A stretch of 60,117 nt of DNA, taken from assembly GCA_021845985.1 (NCBI GenBank), contig JAJZES010000025.1, forward strand, positions 1 to 60,117, in the 5' to 3' direction. Position 1 is the first letter of the stretch. Each line of letters opens with the position of its first letter. Below the pieces are notes generated by a model. The model had not been told where the DNA came from. It saw nothing but the letters and a program-made list of their open reading frames with translations, and searched no databases. Below are positions 31,130 to 40,225 of this stretch, in pieces. Source of the DNA: Pseudomonadota bacterium. GTDB taxonomy: Bacteria; Pseudomonadota; Alphaproteobacteria; Acetobacterales; Acetobacteraceae. Made by a program: the position numbers and the translations under genes.

Positions 31130-32584
31130 ATGCCAGCCCTGACCCCGGCGCAAGCCGTCGATCGGCTCGATGCCCTGCATGCCGAGGCGGCAGGCGCCCT
31201 GCGCGCGGCGCTGGCGCGCTTCGTGCAGGATGGCACGCCGCCGAGCGCGGCGCAGCGCGCCGGCTTCTGCTATCCGGAACTGCGCCTGCTGTGGCAGCCG
31301 AGCGGGCCGCTGCCGCTGCCGCGCCGCGCCTGGGCCAAGCTGCAGGTGCCCGGCATTTATGCGACCACGGTGACGCAGCCCGCTGCCTTCCGCCGCTACC
31401 TGCTGCAACAGCTCGAACCGCTGGTCGGCGAATACGGCGCCGTCCTCTCGGTCGGACGCAGCACGCAGGAAATGCCCTACCCCTACGTGCTGGAGAGCGG
31501 TGACGAGTTGTTTCAGGGCGTCACCTCGCCCGGCGAACTGGCGCGGCATTTCCCGACGCCGATGCTGTCTGCCGTCGGCGATGAGATCGCCGACGGGGTG
31601 TGGACGCAGGCCGATGGCGAACCGCTGCCGCTGGCCTTGTTCGATGCGGTGCGCGTCGATTACTCGCTGCGTCGCCTCGTCCACTACACCGGCACCGACT
31701 GGCGCGCCGTGCAGCCGTGGATTCTGCTGACCAACTATCAGCGCTATGTGGAACAGTTCGTGCGCTGGGCGCTGGCCGAACTGGCCCGCGAGGGCGGGCC
31801 GTATGACCGGCTGGTGCTGCCCGGTGGCGGCGTGGTGCGGCGCGGCGACGACCCGGCCGAGGCGCTGCGGCTGGCGCAGAACGCGCCCTGGGACCGTTTC
31901 CAGATGCCGGCCTATCATCTCTGCCGCGGCGGCGAGCAGGCCGGGGTGAGCATCATCAATATCGGCGTCGGGCCGTCCAACGCCAAGAACATCACCGACC
32001 ACCTCGCCGTGCTGCGGCCGCATTGCTGGCTGATGATCGGCCATTGCGGCGGGTTGCGGCAGACCCAGACCATCGGCGACTACGTGCTGGCACACGGCTA
32101 TCTGCGCCGCGACAAGATCCTCGACGATCTGGTGCCGCCGGAAGTGCCGGTGCCGGCGCTGGCCGAGGTGCAGGTGGCGTTGCAGCAGGCGGCGGCGCAG
32201 GTCACCGGCGAACAGGGCGAGGCGCTGAAGCGCCGCCTGCGCACCGGCACCGTCGTCACCTACGACGACCGCAACTGGGAACTGCGCTGGAGCCAGGAGC
32301 GGCGGCGGATCAACCTATCGCGCGCCATCGCCGTCGATATGGAAAGCGGCACGCTGGCGGCGCAGGGCTACCGGCTGCGGGTGCCCTATGGCACGCTGCT
32401 GTGCGTCTCCGACAAGCCGCTGCACGGCGAGATCAAGCTGCCCGGCGCCGCCAGTGCCTTCTACCAGCGGGCGGTCGGCGAACATCTGGCGATCGGGCTG
32501 GCCGCGCTCGATATTCTGCGCGACCAGTTGGGCGCGCTGCACAGCCGCAAACTGCGCAGTTTCGACGAGCCGCCGTTCCGCTGA
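31130..32584 (+). CDS. amn: AMP nucleosidase
   Basis: A 484-aa enzyme, the same length as the E. coli one, that hydrolyses AMP to adenine and ribose-5-phosphate in the cytoplasm. The N-terminal regulatory domain has 'WAKLQVPGIYATTVTQPAAF' and 'SVGRSTQEMPYPYVLESGDE'. The C-terminal nucleoside phosphorylase fold has 'VSIINIGVGPSNAKNITDHL', 'CWLMIGHCGGLRQTQTIGDY' and 'AIAVDMESGTLAAQGYRLRV', with the conserved Glu that recognises ribose. I prefer ATG 31130 over an in-frame TTG 31115. The gene stands alone, convergent with the oxidoreductase. Confidence 0.95.
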   Translation: MPALTPAQAVDRLDALHAEAAGALRAALARFVQDGTPPSAAQRAGFCYPELRLLWQPSGPLPLPRRAWAKLQVPGIYATTVTQPAAFRRYLLQQLEPLVGEYGAVLSVGRSTQEMPYPYVLESGDELFQGVTSPGELARHFPTPMLSAVGDEIADGVWTQADGEPLPLALFDAVRVDYSLRRLVHYTGTDWRAVQPWILLTNYQRYVEQFVRWALAELAREGGPYDRLVLPGGGVVRRGDDPAEALRLAQNAPWDRFQMPAYHLCRGGEQAGVSIINIGVGPSNAKNITDHLAVLRPHCWLMIGHCGGLRQTQTIGDYVLAHGYLRRDKILDDLVPPEVPVPALAEVQVALQQAAAQVTGEQGEALKRRLRTGTVVTYDDRNWELRWSQERRRINLSRAIAVDMESGTLAAQGYRLRVPYGTLLCVSDKPLHGEIKLPGAASAFYQRAVGEHLAIGLAALDILRDQLGALHSRKLRSFDEPPFR

Positions 32585-32593
32585 CCGCCGGGT

Positions 32594-33568
32594 TTAACCG
32601 AGCGGTCGCCCCGGAATAGCCTGCGCCCCGTGCTGCGCGTCCCACCCATCCTGCACCGCCTGCAACACCCGCATCGCCGGCAGCACCGACGGACCGCTGG
32701 CCAGCGGTGGCCGGCGCTGCTCGACCGCCGCGAGGAAATCGACGATGACGCGGGCGCAGTTGTCCTGCTCGGACTCGATCGCGACGCTGCCCGCCTCGGT
32801 GCGCAGCGTGCCGGCCAGGATGTCGAAGCCATAGGTCTCGCGGTCGGTGACGATCAGCTTGTCATAGACGCGCCAGGTCGCGTGATACGAGCCATCGACC
32901 AGCAGCGTCTGCCCGGCCTCGGTTTCCACCAGCACGGTGCATTCCATTGGAATACCGGTTACCGGATGCAGCGGACCAAGCGTGCTCTGCACCCGGCTTA
33001 TCGGCGCGAAATCGAACAAAAACATGCCGAGATCGACGAAGTGGCAGAAATGATGCCATAGGATGTTGTCGATCCAGCTTCGCTGGTAGCCGGTGGCGCC
33101 GATATTGACCAGCCGCTTGATGAAAAACCGCCCGGCGATGTGGCGGATGTTTTCTTCGCCGGCGGCGACGCGGGCGCGCAGGTCCGCGCGTTCGCGGCGG
33201 AAGCGCATCGGGTGGCACATGCCATAGACCCGGCCGCTGCGCTCGCCGGCCGCCACCACCCGCTCGGCGCCAGCGAGGCTGAGCGCGATCGGGATTTCGA
33301 TCAGCGTGTGCTTGCCCGCCTCCAGGCTGGCGATGGCCTGTGCCTCGTGCTGCTCGCTCGGGCTGGCGATGATGACGATGTCGATCGCCGGATCGGCCAG
33401 CGCCGCGGCGAAATCGGTGCTGGCGTGGCGGTAGCCGAAACGGGCGGCGAACGCCTCAGCCGCCTCCTGCCGCCGGCCGACCACGGTGTGCAGCACCGCG
33501 CCGGTGCGCCGCAGCGCCTCGGAATGCCAGACGCCCATCATGCCGTAGCCGACCATGCAAATGTTCAT
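32594..33568 (-). CDS. Gfo/Idh/MocA family oxidoreductase
   Basis: A 324-aa NAD(P)-dependent dehydrogenase. The Rossmann motif is 'MVGYGMMGVWHSEALRR' (residues 4-20); 'DIVIIASPSEQHEAQAIASL' and 'AGKHTLIEIPIALSLAGAER' are the usual later strands, with EIP replacing the common EKP lysine motif. 'WIDNILWHHFCHFVDLGMFL' carries the His pair expected in the C-terminal domain. Loss of the EKP lysine may change chemistry. GGGAGG precedes ATG 33568. It follows ureD on the same strand after about 48 bp, so it may be the last gene of the urea operon; the substrate is unknown. Confidence 0.85.
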   Translation of the reverse strand: MNICMVGYGMMGVWHSEALRRTGAVLHTVVGRRQEAAEAFAARFGYRHASTDFAAALADPAIDIVIIASPSEQHEAQAIASLEAGKHTLIEIPIALSLAGAERVVAAGERSGRVYGMCHPMRFRRERADLRARVAAGEENIRHIAGRFFIKRLVNIGATGYQRSWIDNILWHHFCHFVDLGMFLFDFAPISRVQSTLGPLHPVTGIPMECTVLVETEAGQTLLVDGSYHATWRVYDKLIVTDRETYGFDILAGTLRTEAGSVAIESEQDNCARVIVDFLAAVEQRRPPLASGPSVLPAMRVLQAVQDGWDAQHGAQAIPGRPLG

Positions 33569-33615
33569 TGCCGCCTCCCCCGAACGCTTCAGGCCTGTTA
33601 CATGCGACCGTCCGC

Positions 33616-34455
33616 TCAGATGAGCCAGACACGCGGCACCGCCCGCCCGCCACGCAGCACGCACAGCGCCGCCAGCAGCGTCGCGCGCAGCGCCGCCGCA
33701 TCGCCGGCGACGACGCGCCCGACCAGCATGCCGTTCCATGCGCTGCACGCCGCCTCGGCCGGCGCCGCCGCCCAGGCATCGCGCAACGCCGCCAGCCGCG
33801 CCTCGGCGTCGGGTGCGACATGCACAAGCGTCGCCACCGCCGCGCCGCCCGCCGCCAGCGCGCGGCCCTGCAGCAGCGCCGCCGCGTCGCCCGCCAGCCG
33901 GATCTGGTCGTGCAGAATGAGCCGCCCGTCCCGCCGCACCCGGATGGTATCGGCAAGCCGCAGCCCGCGCACCTGCTCGCCCATCGCCGCGCGGCCGAAC
34001 ACCAGGGTTTCCAGGCCGAGGAACCAGGAATCGGCGGCAAGCTCGATCTCCAGCCTGCGGTCGAGCGCCGCGTGGTCGAACAGGATCGCCTCCTGTGGCA
34101 GCCACTCCGCCGCCGCGCCTTCGGCCACCGCGATGCGCGTCCGCACCAGCGCCGGCGGATCGGCCGCAAGCGCGCGATAGAACCGCTCGGCCGCCTGGGA
34201 GGAAAAGGTCGCCGCCGCCCCGGTGCCGACCGCGAAGTCGGCGTCCAGCCGATCGCCGCCGGCCACCCCTCCGGAGCTGTTCAGCGTCACCGCCTCGAAC
34301 CAGCCCGGGGCGTGCGGGAAGCGCGCCTTCAGGCAGCCGTCCTGGCGCAGATCGGCAAGCACGCTGGCCGCCCCGCGCCGCTTGACGGCGACGTGCAGAC
34401 CCCCGCGCGCGCGTTGCAGATCAGACGGAGAGGCGGCGGCGGACGTCGTGTTCAT
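33616..34455 (-). CDS. ureD: Urease accessory protein UreD
   Basis: A 279-aa chaperone of the UreDFG complex that helps load nickel into apo-urease. Family marks are 'DGCLKARFPHAPGWFEAVTL', 'NSSGGVAGGDRLDADFAVGT', 'AATFSSQAAERFYRA' and 'EWLPQEAILFDHAALDRRLE'. The start overlaps the end of urtE by about 35 bp, so it is part of the urea transporter operon. ureABC and the other accessory genes do not follow; an unrelated oxidoreductase is next, so the remaining urease genes must be elsewhere. Confidence 0.93.
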   Translation of the reverse strand: MNTTSAAASPSDLQRARGGLHVAVKRRGAASVLADLRQDGCLKARFPHAPGWFEAVTLNSSGGVAGGDRLDADFAVGTGAAATFSSQAAERFYRALAADPPALVRTRIAVAEGAAAEWLPQEAILFDHAALDRRLEIELAADSWFLGLETLVFGRAAMGEQVRGLRLADTIRVRRDGRLILHDQIRLAGDAAALLQGRALAAGGAAVATLVHVAPDAEARLAALRDAWAAAPAEAACSAWNGMLVGRVVAGDAAALRATLLAALCVLRGGRAVPRVWLI

Positions 34456-35116
34456 CAAGTTCCTCGCGCCGGCTGGACAGCACGATGTCGCCGCGGTCCA
34501 TCACGGCGATGCGCTGCGCCAGTTCCTGCGCGAAGTCGAAATACTGCTCGACGAGCAGAATGGCCATCTCCCTCCGCTGCCGCAGCAGCGTGATGACCCG
34601 GCCGATATCCTTGATGATCGACGGCTGGATGCCCTCTGTCGGCTCGTCCAGCACCAGCAGGCGGGGCTTCATCACCAGGGCGCGGGCAATGGCAAGCTGC
34701 TGCTGCTGGCCGCCCGAGAGGTCGCCGCCGCGCCGCCGCAGCATGGTTTTCAGCACCGGGAACAGCTCGAAAATATCATCCGGCACCCGCCGCTGGCCGC
34801 GCGGCAGCACGGCGAAGCCGGTGTCGAGATTCTCCCGCACCGTCAGCAGCGGGAACACGTCGCGCCCCTGCGGCACCCAGGCGATGCCGCGCCGCGCCCG
34901 TTCATAGGGCGCCAACCGCGACACGTCCTGGCCGTCCCACAGGATCGCCCCCTCGCTGATCGGGTGGGCGCCGGTCACCGCCCGCAGCAGGCTGGTCTTG
35001 CCGACGCCGTTGCGCCCGAGCAGGCAGGTCACCTCGCCGATCTCGGCGGTCAGCGACACCCGCCGCAGCGCGATGGCGGCGCCGTAATGCAGGCTGACAT
35101 CGCGCACATGCAGCAT
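34421..35116 (-). CDS. urtE: Urea ABC transporter ATP-binding protein UrtE
   Basis: A 231-aa ATPase of the branched-chain-amino-acid-transporter type, one of two that power urea uptake. Walker A is 'LLGRNGVGKTSLLRAV', the signature 'LSGGQQQQLAIARALVMKPR' and Walker B 'LLVLDEPTEGIQPSII'; the 'EGIQPSIIKDIGR' stretch is characteristic of UrtE and LivF. It begins 3 bp after urtD and overlaps ureD. Partners are UrtB and UrtC in the membrane, UrtD, and periplasmic UrtA. Confidence 0.95.
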   Translation of the reverse strand: MLHVRDVSLHYGAAIALRRVSLTAEIGEVTCLLGRNGVGKTSLLRAVTGAHPISEGAILWDGQDVSRLAPYERARRGIAWVPQGRDVFPLLTVRENLDTGFAVLPRGQRRVPDDIFELFPVLKTMLRRRGGDLSGGQQQQLAIARALVMKPRLLVLDEPTEGIQPSIIKDIGRVITLLRQRREMAILLVEQYFDFAQELAQRIAVMDRGDIVLSSRREELDEHDVRRRLSV

Positions 35117-35119
35117 GTC

Positions 35120-35866
35120 TCAGCGCCCCAGATAGACTTCGACCACGCGCGGGTCGTCGCTGACATGGTCGATGCTGCCCTCGGACAGCACCGACCCCTC
35201 GTGCAGCACCGTCACCTTGACGCCGAGGGCGCGCACGAAGGCCATGTCGTGCTCGACCACCACGACGCTGCGGGTGCGGTTGATCTCGCGCAGCAATTCG
35301 GCGGTCTGCTCGGTCTCGGCATCGGTCATGCCGGCCACCGGCTCATCGACCAGCAGCAATTGCGGCTTTTGCGCCAGCAGCATGCCGATCTCCAGCCATT
35401 GCTTCTGGCCATGTGACAGATCGCCGGCGCGGCGGTGGCGGTGCTCGGCGAGGCGGATGGTTTGCAGAATTCCGCTGATCTGGTCGCGCTCCTCGGCGGT
35501 CTCGCGGGCCCACAGGGTGAACCGCGGGCGGCGGTCGCCGGCCAGCGCCAGCAGCAGATTGTCCCACACCGAATGCGGCTCGAACACCGTCGGTTTCTGG
35601 AACTTGCGGCCGATGCCGAGTGCGGCGATGTCCGGCTCATCGAGCCGGGTCAGGTCGGTATCGGCGCCGAACACCACCTGCCCGCTGTCCGGCCGGGTCT
35701 TGCCGGTGATGACATCCATCATCGTCGTCTTGCCCGCCCCATTGGGGCCGATGACGGCGCGCATTTCGCCCTTCTCCAGCACCAGCGACAGCGCATTCAG
35801 CGCCCGGAACCCGTCGAAGGTGACGGTGACGCCATCGACATAAAGCAGCGTATCGCGCAGGCTCAT
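35120..35866 (-). CDS. urtD: Urea ABC transporter ATP-binding protein UrtD
   Basis: A 248-aa ATPase. Walker A 'AVIGPNGAGKTTMMDVITGK', Q-loop region 'IGRKFQKPTVFEPHSVWDNL', signature 'GDLSHGQKQWLEIGMLLAQK' (LSHGQ, as usual in UrtD) and Walker B 'LLLVDEPVAGMTDAET' are all visible. ATG 35866 overlaps the urtC stop (ATGA), which decides the start against longer in-frame options. Confidence 0.95.
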   Translation of the reverse strand: MSLRDTLLYVDGVTVTFDGFRALNALSLVLEKGEMRAVIGPNGAGKTTMMDVITGKTRPDSGQVVFGADTDLTRLDEPDIAALGIGRKFQKPTVFEPHSVWDNLLLALAGDRRPRFTLWARETAEERDQISGILQTIRLAEHRHRRAGDLSHGQKQWLEIGMLLAQKPQLLLVDEPVAGMTDAETEQTAELLREINRTRSVVVVEHDMAFVRALGVKVTVLHEGSVLSEGSIDHVSDDPRVVEVYLGR

Positions 35867-36963
35867 TCGGCCGGCTCCGTGGCCGGCGTGGTGGGCGCGG
35901 GGCGGGCGCGGCGGCGCGACAGCAGGCCGAGAATGCCGCCCGGCAGCAGCAGCGTCACCAGGATGAACAGCGCGCCGAGCGCGAACAGCCACAATTCCGG
36001 CAGCGCGCCGGTCAAAATGGTCTTGCCGAAATTGACCAGCACGGCGCCGAGCACCGCGCCGACCAGCGTGCCACGGCCGCCGACGGCGACCCAGATCACC
36101 GCCTCGATCGAGTTGGCGGGGGAGAACTCGCCCGGATTGATGATGCCGACCTGCGGCACATAGAGCGCCCCGCCGATGCCGGCCATCACCGCCGACAGCA
36201 CGAACACGAACAGTTTATAGGCTTCCGGCCGATAGCCTAGGAAGCGGGTGCGGCTCTCCGTGTCGCGCACCGCGATCAGAACCTTGCCGAACCGCGAGGT
36301 GACGACATAGCGCGCCACCAGCAACTCGGCGCAGAGCAGCACCGCGGTCGCCACCATCAGCCCGCTGCGCGTCGCATCGGCATGCAGCGGGATGGCAAAC
36401 ATGTCCTTGAAGTCGGTCAGCCCGTTATTGCCGCCGAACCCCATGTCGTTGCGGAAGAACGCCAGCAGCAGGGCATAGGTCAGCGCTTGGGTGATGATCG
36501 ACAGATAGACGCCGGTGACGCGGCTGCGGAACGCCAGCCAGCCGAACACCAGCGCCAGCAATCCGGGCACCACCAGCACCATCAGGATGGCAAAACCGGC
36601 ATTGTCGAAGCCGTGCCAGTACCAGGGCAGCGACTTCCAGTTGAGGAAGACCATGAAATCGGGCAGCAGCGCGTTGCCATAGACGCCGCGGGTGCCGATC
36701 TGGCGCATCAGATACATGCCCATCGCATAGCCGCCGAGGGCGAAGAACGCGGCGTGGCCGAGCGAGAGGATGCCGGCGAAGCCCCACACCAGATCGACCG
36801 CCACCGCCAGCATGGCATAGGAGAGATATTTGCCGGCGAGCGACACCGCGTAGGTCGGCACATGCAGCGCCGCCCCCTCCGGCAGCGCCAGATTGAGCAC
36901 CGCCATCACCAGCGCGATGCCGAGCACCAGCGCCAGGGTGACCGAGATCGACAGCCGGCTCAT
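35863..36963 (-). CDS. urtC: Urea ABC transporter permease UrtC
   Basis: A 366-aa inner-membrane permease of the LivM type with about nine hydrophobic segments. Family marks are 'VDLVWGFAGILSLGHAAFFA', 'LALVFGWLAFRSRVTGVYLS', 'FFRNDMGFGGNNGLTDFKDM' and 'VWVAVGGRGTLVGAVLGAVL' (with Ile before the first Val). ATG 36963 overlaps the urtB stop (ATGA). The C-terminal tail is Arg/Pro/Thr-rich and cytoplasmic. Confidence 0.95.
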   Translation of the reverse strand: MSRLSISVTLALVLGIALVMAVLNLALPEGAALHVPTYAVSLAGKYLSYAMLAVAVDLVWGFAGILSLGHAAFFALGGYAMGMYLMRQIGTRGVYGNALLPDFMVFLNWKSLPWYWHGFDNAGFAILMVLVVPGLLALVFGWLAFRSRVTGVYLSIITQALTYALLLAFFRNDMGFGGNNGLTDFKDMFAIPLHADATRSGLMVATAVLLCAELLVARYVVTSRFGKVLIAVRDTESRTRFLGYRPEAYKLFVFVLSAVMAGIGGALYVPQVGIINPGEFSPANSIEAVIWVAVGGRGTLVGAVLGAVLVNFGKTILTGALPELWLFALGALFILVTLLLPGGILGLLSRRRARPAPTTPATEPAE

Positions 36964-38528
36964 GCCTCCACCGCCCGTCCCTTGAGCGGGAACAGGCCGC
37001 GCGGCTTGCGCTGGATGAACAGGATCAGCAGCACCAGCACGAGGATCTTTGCCAGCACCGCGCCGGCCAGCGGTTCGAGAAACTTGTTGACGATGCCGAG
37101 CATCAGCGCGCTGACCACGGTGCCCCACAGATTGCCGACGCCGCCGAACACCACCACCATGAAACTGTCGATGATGTAGCCCTGGCCGAGATTGGGGCTG
37201 ACATTGTCGATCTGGCTCAGCGCCACGCCCGCCATGCCGGCGACGCCGGAGCCGAGCCCGAAGGTCAGCGCGTCGATCCACGGCGTGCGGATGCCCATTG
37301 CCGCCGCCATGCGCCGGTTCTGCGTCACCGCGCGCATCTGCAGGCCGAGCGGCGTGTAGCGCAACACCGCCATCAGCGCCGCCATCACCAGGGCGGCGAA
37401 GACGATGATAGAGAGCCGGTTATAGGTGATGGTGATGCCGCCGAACTGATCCGCGCCGCTCATCCAGCCGGGCGTCGAGACGTCGCGGTTGCTGGCGCCG
37501 AAAATGCTTCGCACCGCTTGCTGCAGCGTCAGCGACAGGCCCCATGTGGCGAGCAGCGTCTCCAGCGGCCGGCCGTAGAGGAAGCGGATCAGCAGCCGTT
37601 CGATGGCGATGCCGACGACGCCCGAGACGATGAAGGCGAGCGGGATGGCGACGATCAGGCTGGCGCCGAACAGCGACGGCAGATAGGTCTGCATCGCCTG
37701 CTGGACGACGAAGGTGGTGTAGGCGCCGAGCATCACCATCTCGCCGTGCGCCATGTTGATCACCCCCATGACGCCGAAAGTGATGGCGAGGCCGGCGGCG
37801 GCGAGCAGCAGCACCGAGCCGAGCGACAGCCCGTAGAACACGCCCTGCGCCAGCGACCACATCTGCTGCATGCGGGCGATCGACGCCTCCGCCGTCGCCG
37901 CCGCCGCGGCCACCGCCTTCGGCTGGCCGGAGAGCGATTCGAGCAGATTGCTCGCCGCCATGTCGCCGCGCGCGCGCAGCACCTCGACCGCGGCGAGCCG
38001 GTCGGCCTCGCTCGCCGCGTTGCCGCTGAGCAGCGCCGCGGCGCGCGCCTGCTGCATCGCGGTGCGGATGGCCGGGTTGGTTTCCTTGGCCAGCGCCCGG
38101 TCGAGTGCCGGGATGGCGGCGGTGTCGCGCTGCTCGAAGATCGCCGCGGCGGCCTTGGCGCGCACCGCCGGATCGGCCGAGAACAGCGTCAGGCTGCCCA
38201 TCGCCGCCTCGGTGGCGCGGCGCACCGCGTTGTTCTGGCGCACCGGCTTCAGCGCGCCCGGCGGCTCGCCCGGGGCACCGGTGCGGGCGTTGACGGCGCC
38301 GCCGTCGCGCTTGATCCACAGCGAATTGTCCGGGGCGACGAACAGGCGACCGGCCTGCAATGCGGCGATCGCCGGCTCGGCCTGGGCGTTGCCGGAGACG
38401 GCAAGGGCGGCCACGGCGTTGCTGATGTCATCATAGCTGCCGGCCAGACCCGCGAACGGGTCGTCCTCGGCGCGGGCCAGGGCCGGCGCGAGGGCGAGCA
38501 GCAGAAGCAGGATTCGAAGCAGGATCAT
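36960..38528 (-). CDS. urtB: Urea ABC transporter permease UrtB
   Basis: A 522-aa permease. A signal peptide (MILLRILLLLLALAPALARA) leads into a periplasmic alpha-helical domain (about 21-225) with HEAT-like units ('RAKAAAAIFEQRDTAAIPAL'), typical of UrtB. The LivH-like membrane part follows ('LAITFGVMGVINMAHGEMVM', 'LLATWGLSLTLQQAVRSIFG', 'SFMVVVFGGVGNLWGTVVSA'). ATG 38528 is chosen because the signal peptide begins there. A 141-bp gap with two strong hairpins separates it from urtA. Confidence 0.95.
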   Translation of the reverse strand: MILLRILLLLLALAPALARAEDDPFAGLAGSYDDISNAVAALAVSGNAQAEPAIAALQAGRLFVAPDNSLWIKRDGGAVNARTGAPGEPPGALKPVRQNNAVRRATEAAMGSLTLFSADPAVRAKAAAAIFEQRDTAAIPALDRALAKETNPAIRTAMQQARAAALLSGNAASEADRLAAVEVLRARGDMAASNLLESLSGQPKAVAAAAATAEASIARMQQMWSLAQGVFYGLSLGSVLLLAAAGLAITFGVMGVINMAHGEMVMLGAYTTFVVQQAMQTYLPSLFGASLIVAIPLAFIVSGVVGIAIERLLIRFLYGRPLETLLATWGLSLTLQQAVRSIFGASNRDVSTPGWMSGADQFGGITITYNRLSIIVFAALVMAALMAVLRYTPLGLQMRAVTQNRRMAAAMGIRTPWIDALTFGLGSGVAGMAGVALSQIDNVSPNLGQGYIIDSFMVVVFGGVGNLWGTVVSALMLGIVNKFLEPLAGAVLAKILVLVLLILFIQRKPRGLFPLKGRAVEA

Positions 38529-38551
38529 GCGATGAAAACGGCCTTTCTTCC

Positions 38552-38572
38552 CCCCTCCCCTTGTGGGAGGGG
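38552..38572. repeat. G/C-only hairpin upstream of urtB
   Basis: CCCCTCCC (38552-38559) and GGGAGGGG (38565-38572) pair perfectly around a 5-base loop. The motif resembles intergenic palindromes scattered in high-GC alphaproteobacteria. It lies 24 bp before the urtB start in the leader of the downstream permease genes. Confidence 0.6.
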
Positions 38573-38620
38573 CCGGGGGAGGGGGCAGCGCCCAATCCCC
38601 GGCATCTGCCTGTTCACCCC

Positions 38621-38657
38621 TCCGCCGCCCCATCCCGCAACGGAAAGGGGCGGCGGA
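38621..38657. terminator. Strong 11-bp hairpin between urtA and urtB
   Basis: TCCGCCGCCCC (38621-38631) and GGGGCGGCGGA (38647-38657) are exact inverted copies with a 15-base loop, 12 bp past the urtA stop. No U run follows on the minus strand. In ABC-transporter operons such stems often stabilise the binding-protein transcript or partially terminate, giving more UrtA than permease. Confidence 0.6.
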
Positions 38658-38669
38658 AGGTGCGTCAGC

Positions 38670-39971
38670 CTACTTGCTGGCGCCGCCGCACTTGCCGGTC
38701 TTGACGTTGAAATTGCCGCAGGACATCGGCTTGCGCCAATCGGCGATCAGATCGCGCGAGCCTTCCAGATACGGCGACCATTCCTGCGCCACGACGGTCC
38801 CCGGCGTGTTCCAGACGACGTTGAACTGGCCGTCGCCCTGAACCTCGCCGATATAGACCGGCTTGGTGATGTGATGGTTCGGCATCATCGTCGCGATGCC
38901 GCCGGTCAGGTTCGGCACGGCGACGCCGATCATCGCGTCGATGACCTTGTTCGGGTCGGTGGTGCCGGCCTTCTCGACCGCTTTGACCCACATGTTGAAG
39001 CCGATGTAGTGCGCCTCCATCGGGTCGTTGGTGGTGCGCGTCGGCTTCTTGGTGAAGCCGTGCCATTCGTCGATGAACGCCTTGTTGGCGGGCGTGTCGA
39101 TGCTCTCGAAGTAGTTCCACGCGGCGAGATGGCCGAGCAGCGGCTTGGTATCGAGACCGGCCAGTTCTTCCTCGCCGACCGAGAAGGCGACGACCGGGAT
39201 ATCGGTGGCCTTGATGCCCTGGTTGCCGAGTTCTTTGTAGAAGGGCACGTTGGCGTCGCCGTTTATGGTGGAGACCACCGCCGTCTTCTTGCCAGACGAG
39301 CCGAATTTCTTGATCTGCGCCACGATGTTCTGCCAGTCGCTATGGCCGAACGGCGTGTAGTTGATCATGATGTCTTCGTCGGCCACACCCTTGCTCTTCA
39401 GGTAGGCTTCCAGAATCTTGTTGGTGGTGCGCGGATAGACATAGTCGGTGCCGGCCAGCACCCAGCGCTTCACCTTCTCCTCGCTCATCAGGTAATCCAC
39501 CGCCGGGATCGCCTGCTGGTTCGGCGCCGCGCCGGTGTAGAACACGTTGCGGCTGCTCTCCTCGCCCTCATACTGCACCGGGTAGAACAGGATGCCGTTG
39601 AGCTCCTCGAACACCGGCAATACCGATTTGCGCGACACGCTGGTCCAGCAGCCGAACACCGCGGCGACCTTGTCCACGGTCAGCAACTGCCGCGCCTTCT
39701 CGGCGAACAGCGGCCAGTTGGAGGCCGGATCGACCACCACCGCCTCCAGCTTCTTGCCGAGCAGGCCGCCCTTTTTGTTCTGCTCGTCGATCAGCATCAG
39801 CATGACGTCCTTCAACGTCGTCTCGCTGATCGCCATGGTGCCGGACAACGAGTGCAGGATGCCGACCTTGATGGTGTCGTCGGCGCGGGCGTGGGTGGGC
39901 AGCAAGGCAGAGGCGGCGAGCGCCGCGGCGCCGAGCGCCGCGCCACGCAGCCAGGTGCGGAATGATGGCAT
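38670..39971 (-). CDS. urtA: Urea ABC transporter substrate-binding protein UrtA
   Basis: A 433-aa periplasmic urea receptor. The signal peptide is MPSFRTWLRGAALGAAALAA plus 'SALLPTHARA'. The mature protein starts 'DDTIKVGILHSLSGTMAISE' and shows UrtA hallmarks: 'AVFGCWTSVSRKSVLPVFEE', 'LNGILFYPVQYEGEESSRNV', 'AAPNQQAIPAVDYLM' and 'YTPFGHSDWQNIVAQIKKFG'. It ends with a short Cys-containing tail. Nitrogen control (NtrC) would be expected, but no clear sigma-54 promoter was identified in the 250 bp upstream. Confidence 0.96.
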   Translation of the reverse strand: MPSFRTWLRGAALGAAALAASALLPTHARADDTIKVGILHSLSGTMAISETTLKDVMLMLIDEQNKKGGLLGKKLEAVVVDPASNWPLFAEKARQLLTVDKVAAVFGCWTSVSRKSVLPVFEELNGILFYPVQYEGEESSRNVFYTGAAPNQQAIPAVDYLMSEEKVKRWVLAGTDYVYPRTTNKILEAYLKSKGVADEDIMINYTPFGHSDWQNIVAQIKKFGSSGKKTAVVSTINGDANVPFYKELGNQGIKATDIPVVAFSVGEEELAGLDTKPLLGHLAAWNYFESIDTPANKAFIDEWHGFTKKPTRTTNDPMEAHYIGFNMWVKAVEKAGTTDPNKVIDAMIGVAVPNLTGGIATMMPNHHITKPVYIGEVQGDGQFNVVWNTPGTVVAQEWSPYLEGSRDLIADWRKPMSCGNFNVKTGKCGGASK

Positions 39972-40225
39972 ATGTGCGTCCTTGCGGTTCCTGGTGCTGA
40001 TTCGGACAGCGACAGCCCCCCGGCTGCCTGAAGTGGGGTGGATGCATGGACCGTGCCACAGCCGGCGGTTTCGTCGGCGCCGGCCGCCGACATGTGCGAT
40101 GCCGATTCTTTGCTCACCCGGCGACGCCGCTGGCGCGGGAACGGGCACGTCGGCAGACGCCGCGCGCCCCTTGATGCGCGGCAGGATTTGGGGATGATGC
40201 GGCGACTTATTGCGATGGGCATGGC
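39972..40225. promoter_or_regulatory. Divergent promoter region of urtA and ctaE
   Basis: These 254 bases separate the leftward urea operon from the rightward cytochrome oxidase operon and must hold both promoters. I see no gene, and no convincing -24/-12 or -35/-10 pair could be assigned by eye. Confidence 0.5.

Noticed and set aside
32594-34105. Longer oxidoreductase reading frame extending upstream over ureD
   Set aside because: The upstream part is antisense-like low complexity from another frame of ureD; the Rossmann motif and GGGAGG fix the start at 33568.
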